DNA of 64,000 nt from Lachnotalea sp041821265 (lineage in GTDB: Bacteria; Bacillota; Clostridia; Lachnospirales; Lachnospiraceae). The notes beneath the pieces were generated by a model. That model saw nothing but the letters and a program-made list of their open reading frames with translations, was not told the origin of the DNA and made no database searches. Positions 24,869 to 33,067 of the stretch are shown in pieces. Position numbers and translations under genes: made by a program. The stretch spans positions 1-64,000 of the forward strand of contig JBGUEQ010000019.1 of the NCBI GenBank assembly GCA_041821265.1, given 5' to 3'. Numbering within the stretch: the stretch's first letter is position 1; each line of letters begins with the position of its first letter.

Positions 24869-25456
24869 ATGTTATATGATAAAGATATCCGTGAACCACT
24901 TTTTGATTACTTAGAGGAGAAATACCACAAAGTTCGTATTTTGGAAGAAAAGAGAATGGGACGTTCGCGTGCAGACACCATTATGATAACCGTGGACAGT
25001 ATTATTGGTATTGAAATCAAAAGTGATGCAGATACATATGAAAGATTAAAACGTCAAGTAAAAGACTACAATAAATTTTGTGATAAAAACTACATTGTAG
25101 TTGGAAAATCACATGCAAAACATATTGAAAAGCACGTACCAATTGAGTGGGGAATCTTAATTATTGATGAGAGAGAAGACGGGATTGTAATTGATGAAAA
25201 GCGTGAATTACAAGACAATCCAAAACGAAAAATGGATTGGCAGATTCGCTGGCTCTGGCGACCAGAACTAAATCACATTTTAGAGTTAAATCATTTACCC
25301 AAATATAAACAAAAAAATAAAGCATTTGTACAACAAAAGCTATTGGAGAAGGTTGAAATAGAAATATTAAAATGTCAAATGTGTGAAGAATTATTTGAAC
25401 GTGATTACACGCTGTGGGACGAAATGATGGAGGAATATTTAATTCAGAAGAAATAA
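24869..25456 (+). CDS. Predicted nuclease-fold protein (MmcB/sce7726-like)
   Basis: A 195-residue soluble protein. Residues about 30-90 carry a PD-(D/E)XK-like core: RADTIMITVDSIIGIEIKSDADTYERL with an Asp and a Glu-Ile-Lys, then RQVKDYNKFCDKNYIVVGK. This pattern is seen in MmcB and sce7726 type proteins, which are thought to act on DNA, though targets are unproven. The C-terminus is basic and Trp-rich. Its last codons (YLIQKK, stop) are copied 3.65 kb downstream at 29089, next to the ileS promoter. Confidence 0.6.
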   Translation: MLYDKDIREPLFDYLEEKYHKVRILEEKRMGRSRADTIMITVDSIIGIEIKSDADTYERLKRQVKDYNKFCDKNYIVVGKSHAKHIEKHVPIEWGILIIDEREDGIVIDEKRELQDNPKRKMDWQIRWLWRPELNHILELNHLPKYKQKNKAFVQQKLLEKVEIEILKCQMCEELFERDYTLWDEMMEEYLIQKK

Positions 25457-25462
25457 TTGACA
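25436..25462 (+). repeat. Left 27-base direct repeat of a putative island
   Basis: Identical to 29089-29115 except for one base, a silent AAA to AAG change. It covers the last six codons and stop of the nuclease-like gene and ends in TTGACA. Bases 25463-25845 beyond it hold no gene that I can see. Confidence 0.75.
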
Positions 25463-25845
25463 CAGGAATTGTGACAGTAAAAAAGCAGGAATTGTGCTGT
25501 AATCATCTGTTCATAGGAACACAATCCGTTGGGTGCTATTTACATGGCAGATTCTTATTATAAAGAACGATTATTCCCAAAATGAGAGGAAGAAAACGGT
25601 AAAACGAAAACGTTATATAATTATGATACAATCTTTAATGGCTTGTGAAAGACCTAATTCTAGGAGCGTGATTGCTGGATAAGTGATGTTAGTTACTGAG
25701 GGAAATAGTAAATAAGTTATGAAAATCTACATTGTTAGTAATATTTTTTAAAAAAATCCGATATAATATAATGAAAAACACTATCAATGGGGGATATATA
25801 AACAAAAACATTAGAAATGCTGAGTTTTCTTGGGGAGGAATACAG

Positions 25846-26583
25846 ATGATAAAAATAGCAATGTGTGATGAAAATGAAAAAGACATAGTTATTATAAAAA
25901 AGTTTATTGTTGAATATATGAATAAAAAGAGTCTTTCACATACAATATGGACATATAAAACAGGAGATGAACTTCTAGAAAGTAATCATTATTTCAATGT
26001 TGTTTTTCTGGATGTTGTTATGGGTGAAGGAATAGATGGAATTAATGTAGGAAGAAAATTCCGTTCCATAAGCAGAAAGACAAAAATAATTTATACAACA
26101 GGTTTTCATCAATATATGGATCTGGCATTTAATGAAGTCCATGCCTTTGCATATTTGGAAAAACCAATTACGAAAGAAAAAATTAATCTCCAACTGGATG
26201 ATGTGTTACATATTTGTAATGAGGAAAAACAGGTTGTGACTTTTGAAGTGACTAGGATAGTAGAAGATTGTCACATAGATATAATGATAAAAGAATTTGA
26301 TGTGGATGATATTTATTATTTTGAATATGTGAATAGAAGAATTAAGATAAGAACTGTGAAAGGTGATTTTTATTTCATGGATCAGATGAAAAATTTAATC
26401 AGTAAAATGAGAGGGTATGTATTTGAGAGTTGCCATCAGAGTTACCTGATTAATCTAAAATATGTGAAAAAACTGAAGGGTTATGATTTATATTTGAAAA
26501 ATGGCGAGAAATTACCCATATCCCAAAAGAAGTCAGCTGAATTTCGAAAAAAAATAAATAAGTATATACAGAAAAGTATATAG
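25846..26583 (+). CDS. LytTR-type response regulator, no adjacent kinase
   Basis: A 245-residue AgrA/LytR-type regulator. The receiver domain (1-120) has the acidic pair in CDENE, the phosphoacceptor Asp in VVFLDVVMGEGIDGI and the Lys in YLEKPITKEK. Residues about 135-245 are a LytTR DNA-binding domain (VDDIYYFEYVNRRIKIRT, FESCHQSYLINLKYVKKLKGYDLYLKNGEKLPIS). I use the ATG at 25846 behind GGGGAGG. No histidine kinase lies nearby. It sits inside a region bounded by direct repeats, upstream of a broken secreted-protein gene whose promoter has paired AACTGT motifs. Confidence 0.85.
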   Translation: MIKIAMCDENEKDIVIIKKFIVEYMNKKSLSHTIWTYKTGDELLESNHYFNVVFLDVVMGEGIDGINVGRKFRSISRKTKIIYTTGFHQYMDLAFNEVHAFAYLEKPITKEKINLQLDDVLHICNEEKQVVTFEVTRIVEDCHIDIMIKEFDVDDIYYFEYVNRRIKIRTVKGDFYFMDQMKNLISKMRGYVFESCHQSYLINLKYVKKLKGYDLYLKNGEKLPISQKKSAEFRKKINKYIQKSI

Positions 26584-26913
26584 GATATATAATGGAACGT
26601 TACAGAAAATCAGCACATATAAAACATCATATTGTATAGATTATAAAATACAGGGAAACTGTCAGATAAAGGAAGTGTAAATACTAATTATTGCAATCTA
26701 AATGCACCATATCAGAAAGAGGAGATTGAAGTAGGACATGAGTTTTTTAGAAGAATAAAGTCCATATGAAGTATTTTGAATTCAAGTAAAATGTGAAAAA
26801 CAGTTACATAATTTAATGAACCAAATTTGAAGGTCGTATTCAAAATATAAAACACGTTCACACAAGGAGAAAGTTGTTTTATATTTCAGTAAATTCATAA
26901 TTTTGATGATAAA

Positions 26914-26984
26914 AACTGTTAATTATACATAAGAACTGTCTGTTTTGCGGACAAGGTTGACAGAAAAAAATAGAAAAGTATAAT
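26914..26984 (+). promoter_or_regulatory. Promoter with possible LytTR sites before the broken secreted-protein gene
   Basis: TTGACA (26957-26962) and TATAAT (26979-26984) are separated by 16 bases. Upstream, AACTGTT at 26914 and AACTGTC at 26934 form a direct repeat with a 20-base period, close to the spacing of LytTR sites. The remainder of 26584-27103 is AT-rich with no gene, apart from the tandem repeat at 27009-27044. Confidence 0.5.
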
Positions 26985-27008
26985 AAGTATAGACAGATTA
27001 ACTTTATG

Positions 27009-27044
27009 CAAGGGAGAATCAACACACAAGGGAGAATCAACACA
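27009..27044 (+). repeat. Two perfect 18-base tandem repeats in a leader
   Basis: CAAGGGAGAATCAACACA occurs at 27009-27026 and 27027-27044, and a third start (CAAGGATAGGG) follows. They lie between the promoter and the start of the broken gene, in the mRNA leader; each carries a GGGAG. Confidence 0.75.
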
Positions 27045-27103
27045 CAAGGATAGGGTTGACCAATTAAACGACAACTCTTATCAATAATTGAAGGGAGAAT
27101 ATT

Positions 27104-28935
27104 ATGAGCAAAATCAGTTTAAAAGTACAAAGAAAAATAATGTTTATACTGAGTACTGTTTTAATTTCATCAATACTTTTTGGAAGTGGGAATTTAGTAG
27201 TATATGCAGAAGAAGTGGAGAATATAATTCCCAATGAGATTTATGAACAGCAGGAGAAAATTAATGAAATTAGTTTGTTAGAGGATACTGTACCTATGGT
27301 AGTTAGTGAAGATGAGGTATTAACTGAAATAACTCAAAATGAGGTTGAAGCAAATATTATTGAGCGCCCTTATGATGGAGAAGCAGAAATTACTGCAGCA
27401 TCTAAATATGCTGTTGCAACAATAAATGATATGGACAATACGAACCCCAATTATGCGTATATAGTTTCCAATAATAATGTGATGCAAGGGACTATTGAAA
27501 CTGAGGATGAGTACCGTTAATACGGTATTAGAAGCAGGTACATATTTTGTTGCAGTTAATGGGTATGAAGGTATCGGTAACTTTGCTTTTGCTTATTATG
27601 AAAGCTCAATAGATGCTGACTATGAAATTAATGATTATTTCAATGCGGCAAATGAGGTCGCATTAAGCACAAACTTAGTAGGAGTAATTGATAATCCAAA
27701 CGACTTCGATTATTATAAATTTACAATTTCACAACCTACCATAATGAGATATAGTATAACTAATACAAATGATTATGTGCTTGCATATGCAGGAAGTACT
27801 GGAAGTGCCCCTATAATAATTGACGGAAATATGATTAAGGTGCAACCAGGAATATATTATTTCGCAGTTTACAGTCCAACAGGAACATATGATTCTGATA
27901 CTTCTTATACGGTGAACTTTAAGAAAATAGGAGAATATGCGGATGAAAGTATAGTACCTTTACGTGCTATTCATGAGTCTTCAGGTATTGTTTTTCAGAC
28001 AAACGTTTTAGGAACCAAATATTATGTTAATGGAAATGCAATTGATATAAGCTATTCTTATCAATTTTCAGCTAACAATTCTGGTGGAAGTCAGAATTAT
28101 AATATATCACTTCAGTCAATGGATGGTATGCGGTGTCAAATTTGGAATGAAGAAGTACAAGGCCCAGATGTGGTCTATTATCATTCATCTACTAGACCAT
28201 ACATAAATGTTGGCAGTAAAAATTTGTTAAGACTTATGTTTTATACAGATTTCAGATGCTTTTAAAATTACTATATCAGAAGAAGCTCAAAACAATTATC
28301 GATCATATGTAAATAATTTAAGTGATTCTGCTAATCTTAGTGATATTAAAACGGATTTATATAAGGAATTATTGTCAAAGTCTGTAGTTGATATAACTGG
28401 TTTAACAGAATCTAATTTTCATAAACAATTTATGAACCAAAACACACAGATTAGAGATAGTAAAGGAAGCGATTGTAGTGCAACAGAACTGTCAACAAGT
28501 TGTTTTGAGGTTTATACAAGTATGTATGATGAAATCAAGAGTGGATACGCTGATGGAACGAGAGAAATTTGGATTATTGATTCAACAATAGAAAATGGAT
28601 TTAGAAAAGTGACTGAGGACGAAGAAATTTCTGCATTGGATTCCGCATATGATTTTTATTCGCAGGTAGTAGATGCATATGTAAATTCAGGAGATATTAG
28701 TAAAAAAATAGAGAATGCAATGAATCAATTGCAGCTGGATTTGCAAAATCAAGAGTCTATAAGAACATCGCATAATGAAGATGAGGATAAAGATAAAGGG
28801 ATTTCAGATATTCATGACCGATTGTTGAAGGCAGCACAGTTATGGAAAAATGGTTATTCCATAAATACAAATAATTTATCATCTTTGTTTAGGAAAATAG
28901 TTGATAATACGGTTATAATGGGATTAAATACCTGA
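27104..28935 (+). pseudogene. Broken gene for a secreted repeat protein
   Basis: Three successive open frames fit one decayed gene. Frame one (27104-27520) has a signal peptide (basic start, hydrophobic core, AEE after VVYA) and acidic linker, ending at DEYR. Frame two (from about 27510 to 28265) continues with two beta-rich units like bacterial pre-peptidase C-terminal domains (VLEAGTYFVAVNGYEG, VQPGIYYFAVYSPTGTYDSDTSYTV). Frame three (open from 28231 to 28935) carries a helical C-terminal part. At least two frameshifts are needed to join them, and the first break may also lack sequence. The original function is unknown; the export signal shows a surface or secreted protein. Confidence 0.75.
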
Positions 28936-29012
28936 AAATTGTTCCAAGTTAATTGGACACCTAAACACTATTGTCAGGAGAGGTATTTATAAAAGAATAG
29001 GAAAAGCGTTGC

Positions 29013-29066
29013 AGTTATGCCCGAACATTTACTTCGCAAATAAATGTTCGGGCATAATTGTTTTTT
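29013..29066 (+). terminator. Terminator after the broken gene
   Basis: Arms 29013-29031 and 29041-29059 pair in 18 of 19 positions around CTTCGCAAA, with a T run after the right arm. Confidence 0.85.
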
Positions 29067-29088
29067 GAAACAAAAATATTTTCAAGAT

Positions 29089-29115
29089 TATTTAATTCAG
29101 AAGAAGTAATTGACA
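29089..29115 (+). repeat. Right 27-base direct repeat of a putative island
   Basis: Copy of 25436-25462 with one base changed. It contains the last codons and stop of the nuclease-like gene in a place where that gene is absent, and its final six bases are the -35 box of ileS. Confidence 0.75.
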
Positions 29116-29139
29116 ACCAAGAGCAAGAAGTATTATAAT
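29110..29139 (+). promoter_or_regulatory. Promoter of the ileS T-box transcript
   Basis: TTGACA at 29110-29115 and TATAAT at 29134-29139 are separated by 18 bases. Confidence 0.7.
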
Positions 29140-29159
29140 ATCCACAGTTATAAATAAAA

Positions 29160-29472
29160 GGTAAAGACTATGACGGAGAAAGTAAATTATTTTTGAAAGT
29201 CCAAGCGAGCTGGAGATGGTGTGAGTCCGGTACAAGTAGAAAACTATTGAATATCACTTCTAAGTTGCAGGCTGAAAGTTCAAAGGGCGAATCAATTATA
29301 GGCAAGATGGTTTGTTTGTTTTGGATATTAAGTACTGACGGATTTCCATCGTTAAAAGGAATGCGTATAGAGATATTTGCAATAGCAGATATTATAGGTA
29401 TGTAAAATAGGTGGTGTAACGATATTATTATTCTTCGTCCTGTTTTTGGGGCGGGGATTTTTTTGTTTGATT
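29160..29472 (+). promoter_or_regulatory. T-box leader controlling ileS
   Basis: The leader has the expected order of parts. A 5' purine-rich start (GACGGAGAAAGTAA) is followed by stem I with GAGCTGG..GATGGTGTGAG..CCGG. A specifier loop follows, with GAATATCACTT containing the Ile codon ATC. Then comes the T-box motif near 29409 (AGGTGGTGTAAC, a variant of AGGGTGGNACC) and a G+C-rich terminator hairpin with a run of seven T at about 29435-29465. Uncharged tRNA-Ile would favour readthrough. The small open frame at 29193-29405 is an accident of this RNA. Confidence 0.88.
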
Positions 29473-29562
29473 ATGCGTGGAATATACAAGTATTAAATTG
29501 CAAATATTCAGGTGGTAGGGAAAATGCTAACAAATTAAAACTTATGAATGGAGGAAAAAATA

Positions 29563-32500
29563 TTGTACGAAAAAGTATCTACAAATCTCAACTTTGTTGA
29601 GAGAGAAAAAAAGACAGAAAAATTTTGGGAAGAAGAAAATATTTTTGAAAAAAGTATAGATAGCCGAAAAGAAGGGGATACCTATACATTCTATGATGGA
29701 CCACCAACGGCAAATGGTAAACCTCACATCGGTCATGTATTAACGCGTGTTATTAAGGATATGATTCCACGTTACAGAACGATGAAAGGGTATATGGTTC
29801 CAAGAAAAGCTGGATGGGATACTCACGGACTTCCAGTAGAACTTGAAGTAGAGAAGATGCTTGGTCTTGACGGGAAAGAGCAGATTGAAGAATATGGTTT
29901 AGAACCATTTATTGAGCACTGTAAGACAAGTGTTTGGCAGTACAAAGGAATGTGGGAAGACTTTTCTGCTACCGTAGGATTTTGGGCTGATATGGAACAT
30001 CCATATGTAACCTATGATAATAATTATATTGAATCTGAGTGGTGGGCATTAAAAGAAATATGGAATAAAAAACTTCTATATAAAGGCTTTAAGATCGTTC
30101 CATATTGTCCACGTTGTGGAACACCCTTGTCTTCTCATGAAGTAGCACAAGGCTACAAAGATGTTAAAGAGAAGTCAGCAATTGCAAAATTTCCTGTGAA
30201 GGGTGAAGATGCTTATATCTTAGCATGGACAACAACACCTTGGACATTGCCATCTAATGTAGCACTATGTGTTAATCCAAATGAGGCATATGTAAAGGTT
30301 AAATCAGAAGACAATATATATTATTTAGCAGAAGCACTCTGTGATAAAGTGTTAGGCGAAGACAATTATCAAATATTAGAGTCATATACAGGTAAGGATC
30401 TTGAATATAAAGAATATGAACCATTATTTCCATTTGCAGTAGAGAGTAGTAAAAACCAAAATAAAAAAGCATTTTATGTTACTTGTGACACATATGTAAC
30501 GTTAACAGATGGTACTGGAGTGGTTCATATTGCTCCTGCATTTGGTGAAGATGATGCTAGCGTAGGAAGAAATTATGACTTACCTTTTATTCAGTTTGTA
30601 GATTCCAAAGGTGAAATGACCAAAGAAACGCAGTGGGAAGGCGTTTTCTGTAAAAAAGCCGATCCATTGGTTTTAAAAGCGTTAGAGGAAAAAGGGCTGT
30701 TATTCTCAGCGCCTAACTTTGAACATAGTTATCCTCATTGCTGGAGATGCGATACACCACTGATTTATTATGCAAGAGAATCTTGGTTTATCAAAATGAC
30801 TGCGGTAAAAGAAGAACTGATTAAGAATAATAATACAATTAACTGGATTCCAGAAAGTATAGGAAAAGGACGTTTTGGAGATTGGTTAGAAAATGTTCAA
30901 GATTGGGGAATTAGCCGTAACCGTTATTGGGGAACTCCTCTTAATGTGTGGGAATGTAACTGTGGTCATATGCATTCGATTGGTGGCATTGAAGAACTTA
31001 AATCGATGTCAGATAATTGTCCAGATAATATTGAACTACACAGACCGTACATCGATGAAGTGACAATTAAATGTCCGCAATGTGGAGAGCAGATGAAAAG
31101 AGTACCAGAAGTAGTGGATTGCTGGTTTGACTCAGGTGCAATGCCATTTGCGCAGCACCATTATCCATTTGAGAATCAAGATTTATTTAAGGCACAATTC
31201 CCAGCAGATTTTATTTCGGAAGCGGTAGATCAGACAAGAGGATGGTTTTATTCCTTGCTTGCAGAGTCCACTATATTATTCAATCAGGCACCATATAAGA
31301 ATGTTATAGTACTTGGTCATGTTCAGGATGAAAATGGACAGAAAATGTCAAAGTCCAAAGGAAATGCAGTAGATCCTTTTGATGCACTAAATGAATATGG
31401 AGCAGATGCAATTCGCTGGTATTTTTATGTTAACAGTGCACCATGGCTTCCAAATCGTTTCCACGGAAAGGCAGTAGTGGAAGGCCAGCGTAAATTTATG
31501 GGTACTCTATGGAATACGTATGCATTCTTTGTTTTATATGCTAATATTGATGAGTTTGATGCTAGCAAATATACATTAGAGTATGACAAACTAGCGGTTA
31601 TGGATAAATGGCTTTTATCAAAATTAAATTCTGTAGTCAAAGCAGTAGATTCGAATCTGGACAATTACAAGATCCCAGAAGCAGCAAGAGCGTTGCAGGA
31701 ATTTGTAGATGATATGAGTAATTGGTATGTTAGACGAAGTCGTGAACGTTTCTGGGCAAAGGAAATGCCACAAGATAAAATTAATGCATATATGACGCTA
31801 TATACAGCATTAGTTACAATCTGTAAAACAGCAGCACCAATGATTCCATTTATGACAGAAGATATTTATCAGAACTTGGTAAGAAGCGTTGATAAAACAG
31901 CACCAGAGAGTATTCACTTATGCGATTTTCCTAAAGTAGAAGAAGCACAGATGGATAAAGAATTAGAAAAGAATATGGATGCAGTTCTAGACATCGTGGT
32001 AATGGGGCGTGCCTGCAGAAATACGGCAAATATTAAGAATCGTCAGCCAATTGGAAATATGTTTATTAAAGCACCTTATGAATTATCTGAATTTTACAGT
32101 GAAATTATTCGTGAGGAATTAAATGTAAAAGTGGTTAAGTTCACAGAGGATGTAAGAGCATTTACATCTTATAGCTTCAAACCACAGCTTAAAACAGTAG
32201 GTCCCAAATATGGTAAAATGCTAAACCAAATTCGTCAAAAATTAGCAGAGTTAAATGGTAATGAAGCGATGGATGAGATTAATACAACAAGCGAACTTAA
32301 CCTTGACATAGATGGCGAAAAAGTTGTATTATCAAAGGAAGATTTGCTAATTGACATGGCACAAACAGAAGGCTATGTATCAGATGGTAATAATGAAATA
32401 ACAGTAGTATTAGATACGAACTTAACGCCAGAACTTGTAGAGGAAGGATTTATACGAGAATTAATTAGTAAAATCCAGACGATGAGAAAAGAAGCAGGAT

Positions 32501-32691
32501 TTGAAGTTATGGATAAGATTATTGTTTACCATGATAAAAATGAAAATATAGCTAAGATTTTCAATGGTTTTTTTGAAAAGATTAAAAGTGAAGTATTAGC
32601 GGTAGACATTATAGCAGGTGACACAAAAGGTTTTGTAAAAGAATGGAATATTAATGGCGAAATGGTTATGATAGGCGTTGAAAAGCAGTAG
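29563..32691 (+). CDS. ileS: Isoleucyl-tRNA synthetase
   Basis: A class I synthetase of 1042 residues, typical in size. It has the HIGH motif (PHIGHV near residue 60) and KMSKS, with the editing domain between them and CxxC zinc-type pairs in the catalytic half (YCPRCG, CNCGHM, CPQCG). I place the start at TTG 29563 (MYEKVSTNLNF) because GGAGG lies eight bases before it; an ATG at 29548 overlaps that site. Expression is set by the T-box leader directly upstream. The sequence ends with a terminator at 32723-32799. Confidence 0.95.
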   Translation: MYEKVSTNLNFVEREKKTEKFWEEENIFEKSIDSRKEGDTYTFYDGPPTANGKPHIGHVLTRVIKDMIPRYRTMKGYMVPRKAGWDTHGLPVELEVEKMLGLDGKEQIEEYGLEPFIEHCKTSVWQYKGMWEDFSATVGFWADMEHPYVTYDNNYIESEWWALKEIWNKKLLYKGFKIVPYCPRCGTPLSSHEVAQGYKDVKEKSAIAKFPVKGEDAYILAWTTTPWTLPSNVALCVNPNEAYVKVKSEDNIYYLAEALCDKVLGEDNYQILESYTGKDLEYKEYEPLFPFAVESSKNQNKKAFYVTCDTYVTLTDGTGVVHIAPAFGEDDASVGRNYDLPFIQFVDSKGEMTKETQWEGVFCKKADPLVLKALEEKGLLFSAPNFEHSYPHCWRCDTPLIYYARESWFIKMTAVKEELIKNNNTINWIPESIGKGRFGDWLENVQDWGISRNRYWGTPLNVWECNCGHMHSIGGIEELKSMSDNCPDNIELHRPYIDEVTIKCPQCGEQMKRVPEVVDCWFDSGAMPFAQHHYPFENQDLFKAQFPADFISEAVDQTRGWFYSLLAESTILFNQAPYKNVIVLGHVQDENGQKMSKSKGNAVDPFDALNEYGADAIRWYFYVNSAPWLPNRFHGKAVVEGQRKFMGTLWNTYAFFVLYANIDEFDASKYTLEYDKLAVMDKWLLSKLNSVVKAVDSNLDNYKIPEAARALQEFVDDMSNWYVRRSRERFWAKEMPQDKINAYMTLYTALVTICKTAAPMIPFMTEDIYQNLVRSVDKTAPESIHLCDFPKVEEAQMDKELEKNMDAVLDIVVMGRACRNTANIKNRQPIGNMFIKAPYELSEFYSEIIREELNVKVVKFTEDVRAFTSYSFKPQLKTVGPKYGKMLNQIRQKLAELNGNEAMDEINTTSELNLDIDGEKVVLSKEDLLIDMAQTEGYVSDGNNEITVVLDTNLTPELVEEGFIRELISKIQTMRKEAGFEVMDKIIVYHDKNENIAKIFNGFFEKIKSEVLAVDIIAGDTKGFVKEWNINGEMVMIGVEKQ

Positions 32692-32722
32692 TTGAGCTGA
32701 TTGTTAACATATTCATGAAAGG

Positions 32723-32799
32723 AGGTGCCCCAAAAGAGCAAATGTTTTAGCATTTGATTAAAATGCAAACATTTAAGGCTTATTTTGGGGTGCCTTTTT
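32723..32799 (+). terminator. Terminator of ileS
   Basis: Arms 32723-32735 (AGGTGCCCCAAAA) and 32783-32795 pair with two G-U pairs, enclose a second stem made from AAATG/CATTT and TGCATTTT-type sequence, and end in a T run. Confidence 0.8.
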
Positions 32800-32807
32800 G
32801 TTATATG

Positions 32808-32978
32808 GCGCGAAAGTGTCTGCAAGCAGACACTTTTTTATATAATAGGATAGTTCTACGAACTTCCCTATTATATAAAAAGGCACTACGTGCCAAAATG
32901 CGCACCTCGTGGATAGGAAGTTTATTGCTACGCAATCCACTCGGGCGCGAGAGTGTCTGCAAGCAGACACTTTTTTAT
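32808..32978. repeat. Composite palindromic repeat block
   Basis: A 33-base unit (GGCGCGARAGTGTCTGC..., a hairpin with T run) occurs at 32808-32840 and again at 32944-32977. Between them lie an AT-rich hairpin at 32839-32880 related to 23-69, GGCAC-TAC-GTGCC at 32882-32894, and a stretch at 32896-32940 related to 5671-5720. It fills the space between ileS and the phosphorylase gene, which otherwise holds no gene. Confidence 0.75.
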
Positions 32979-33067
32979 CATGAAAAATAATAGAATACTT
33001 TTTATCATGGTATAAAATCGAACTTTTAGGACATACAAAAGAGTACACGAATGAAGGAGGATTTAAC

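Noticed and set aside
25463..25845. Search for an integrase or transposase remnant inside the putative island
   Set aside because: No frame in this stretch shows any recombinase motif that I can recognise.
27009..27044. Tandem 18-base repeats considered as a CRISPR remnant
   Set aside because: Only two contiguous copies with no spacers and no cas genes.
29193..29405. Open frame of 70 residues upstream of ileS
   Set aside because: It lies wholly inside the T-box leader, has no ribosome site and codes for an unlikely composition.
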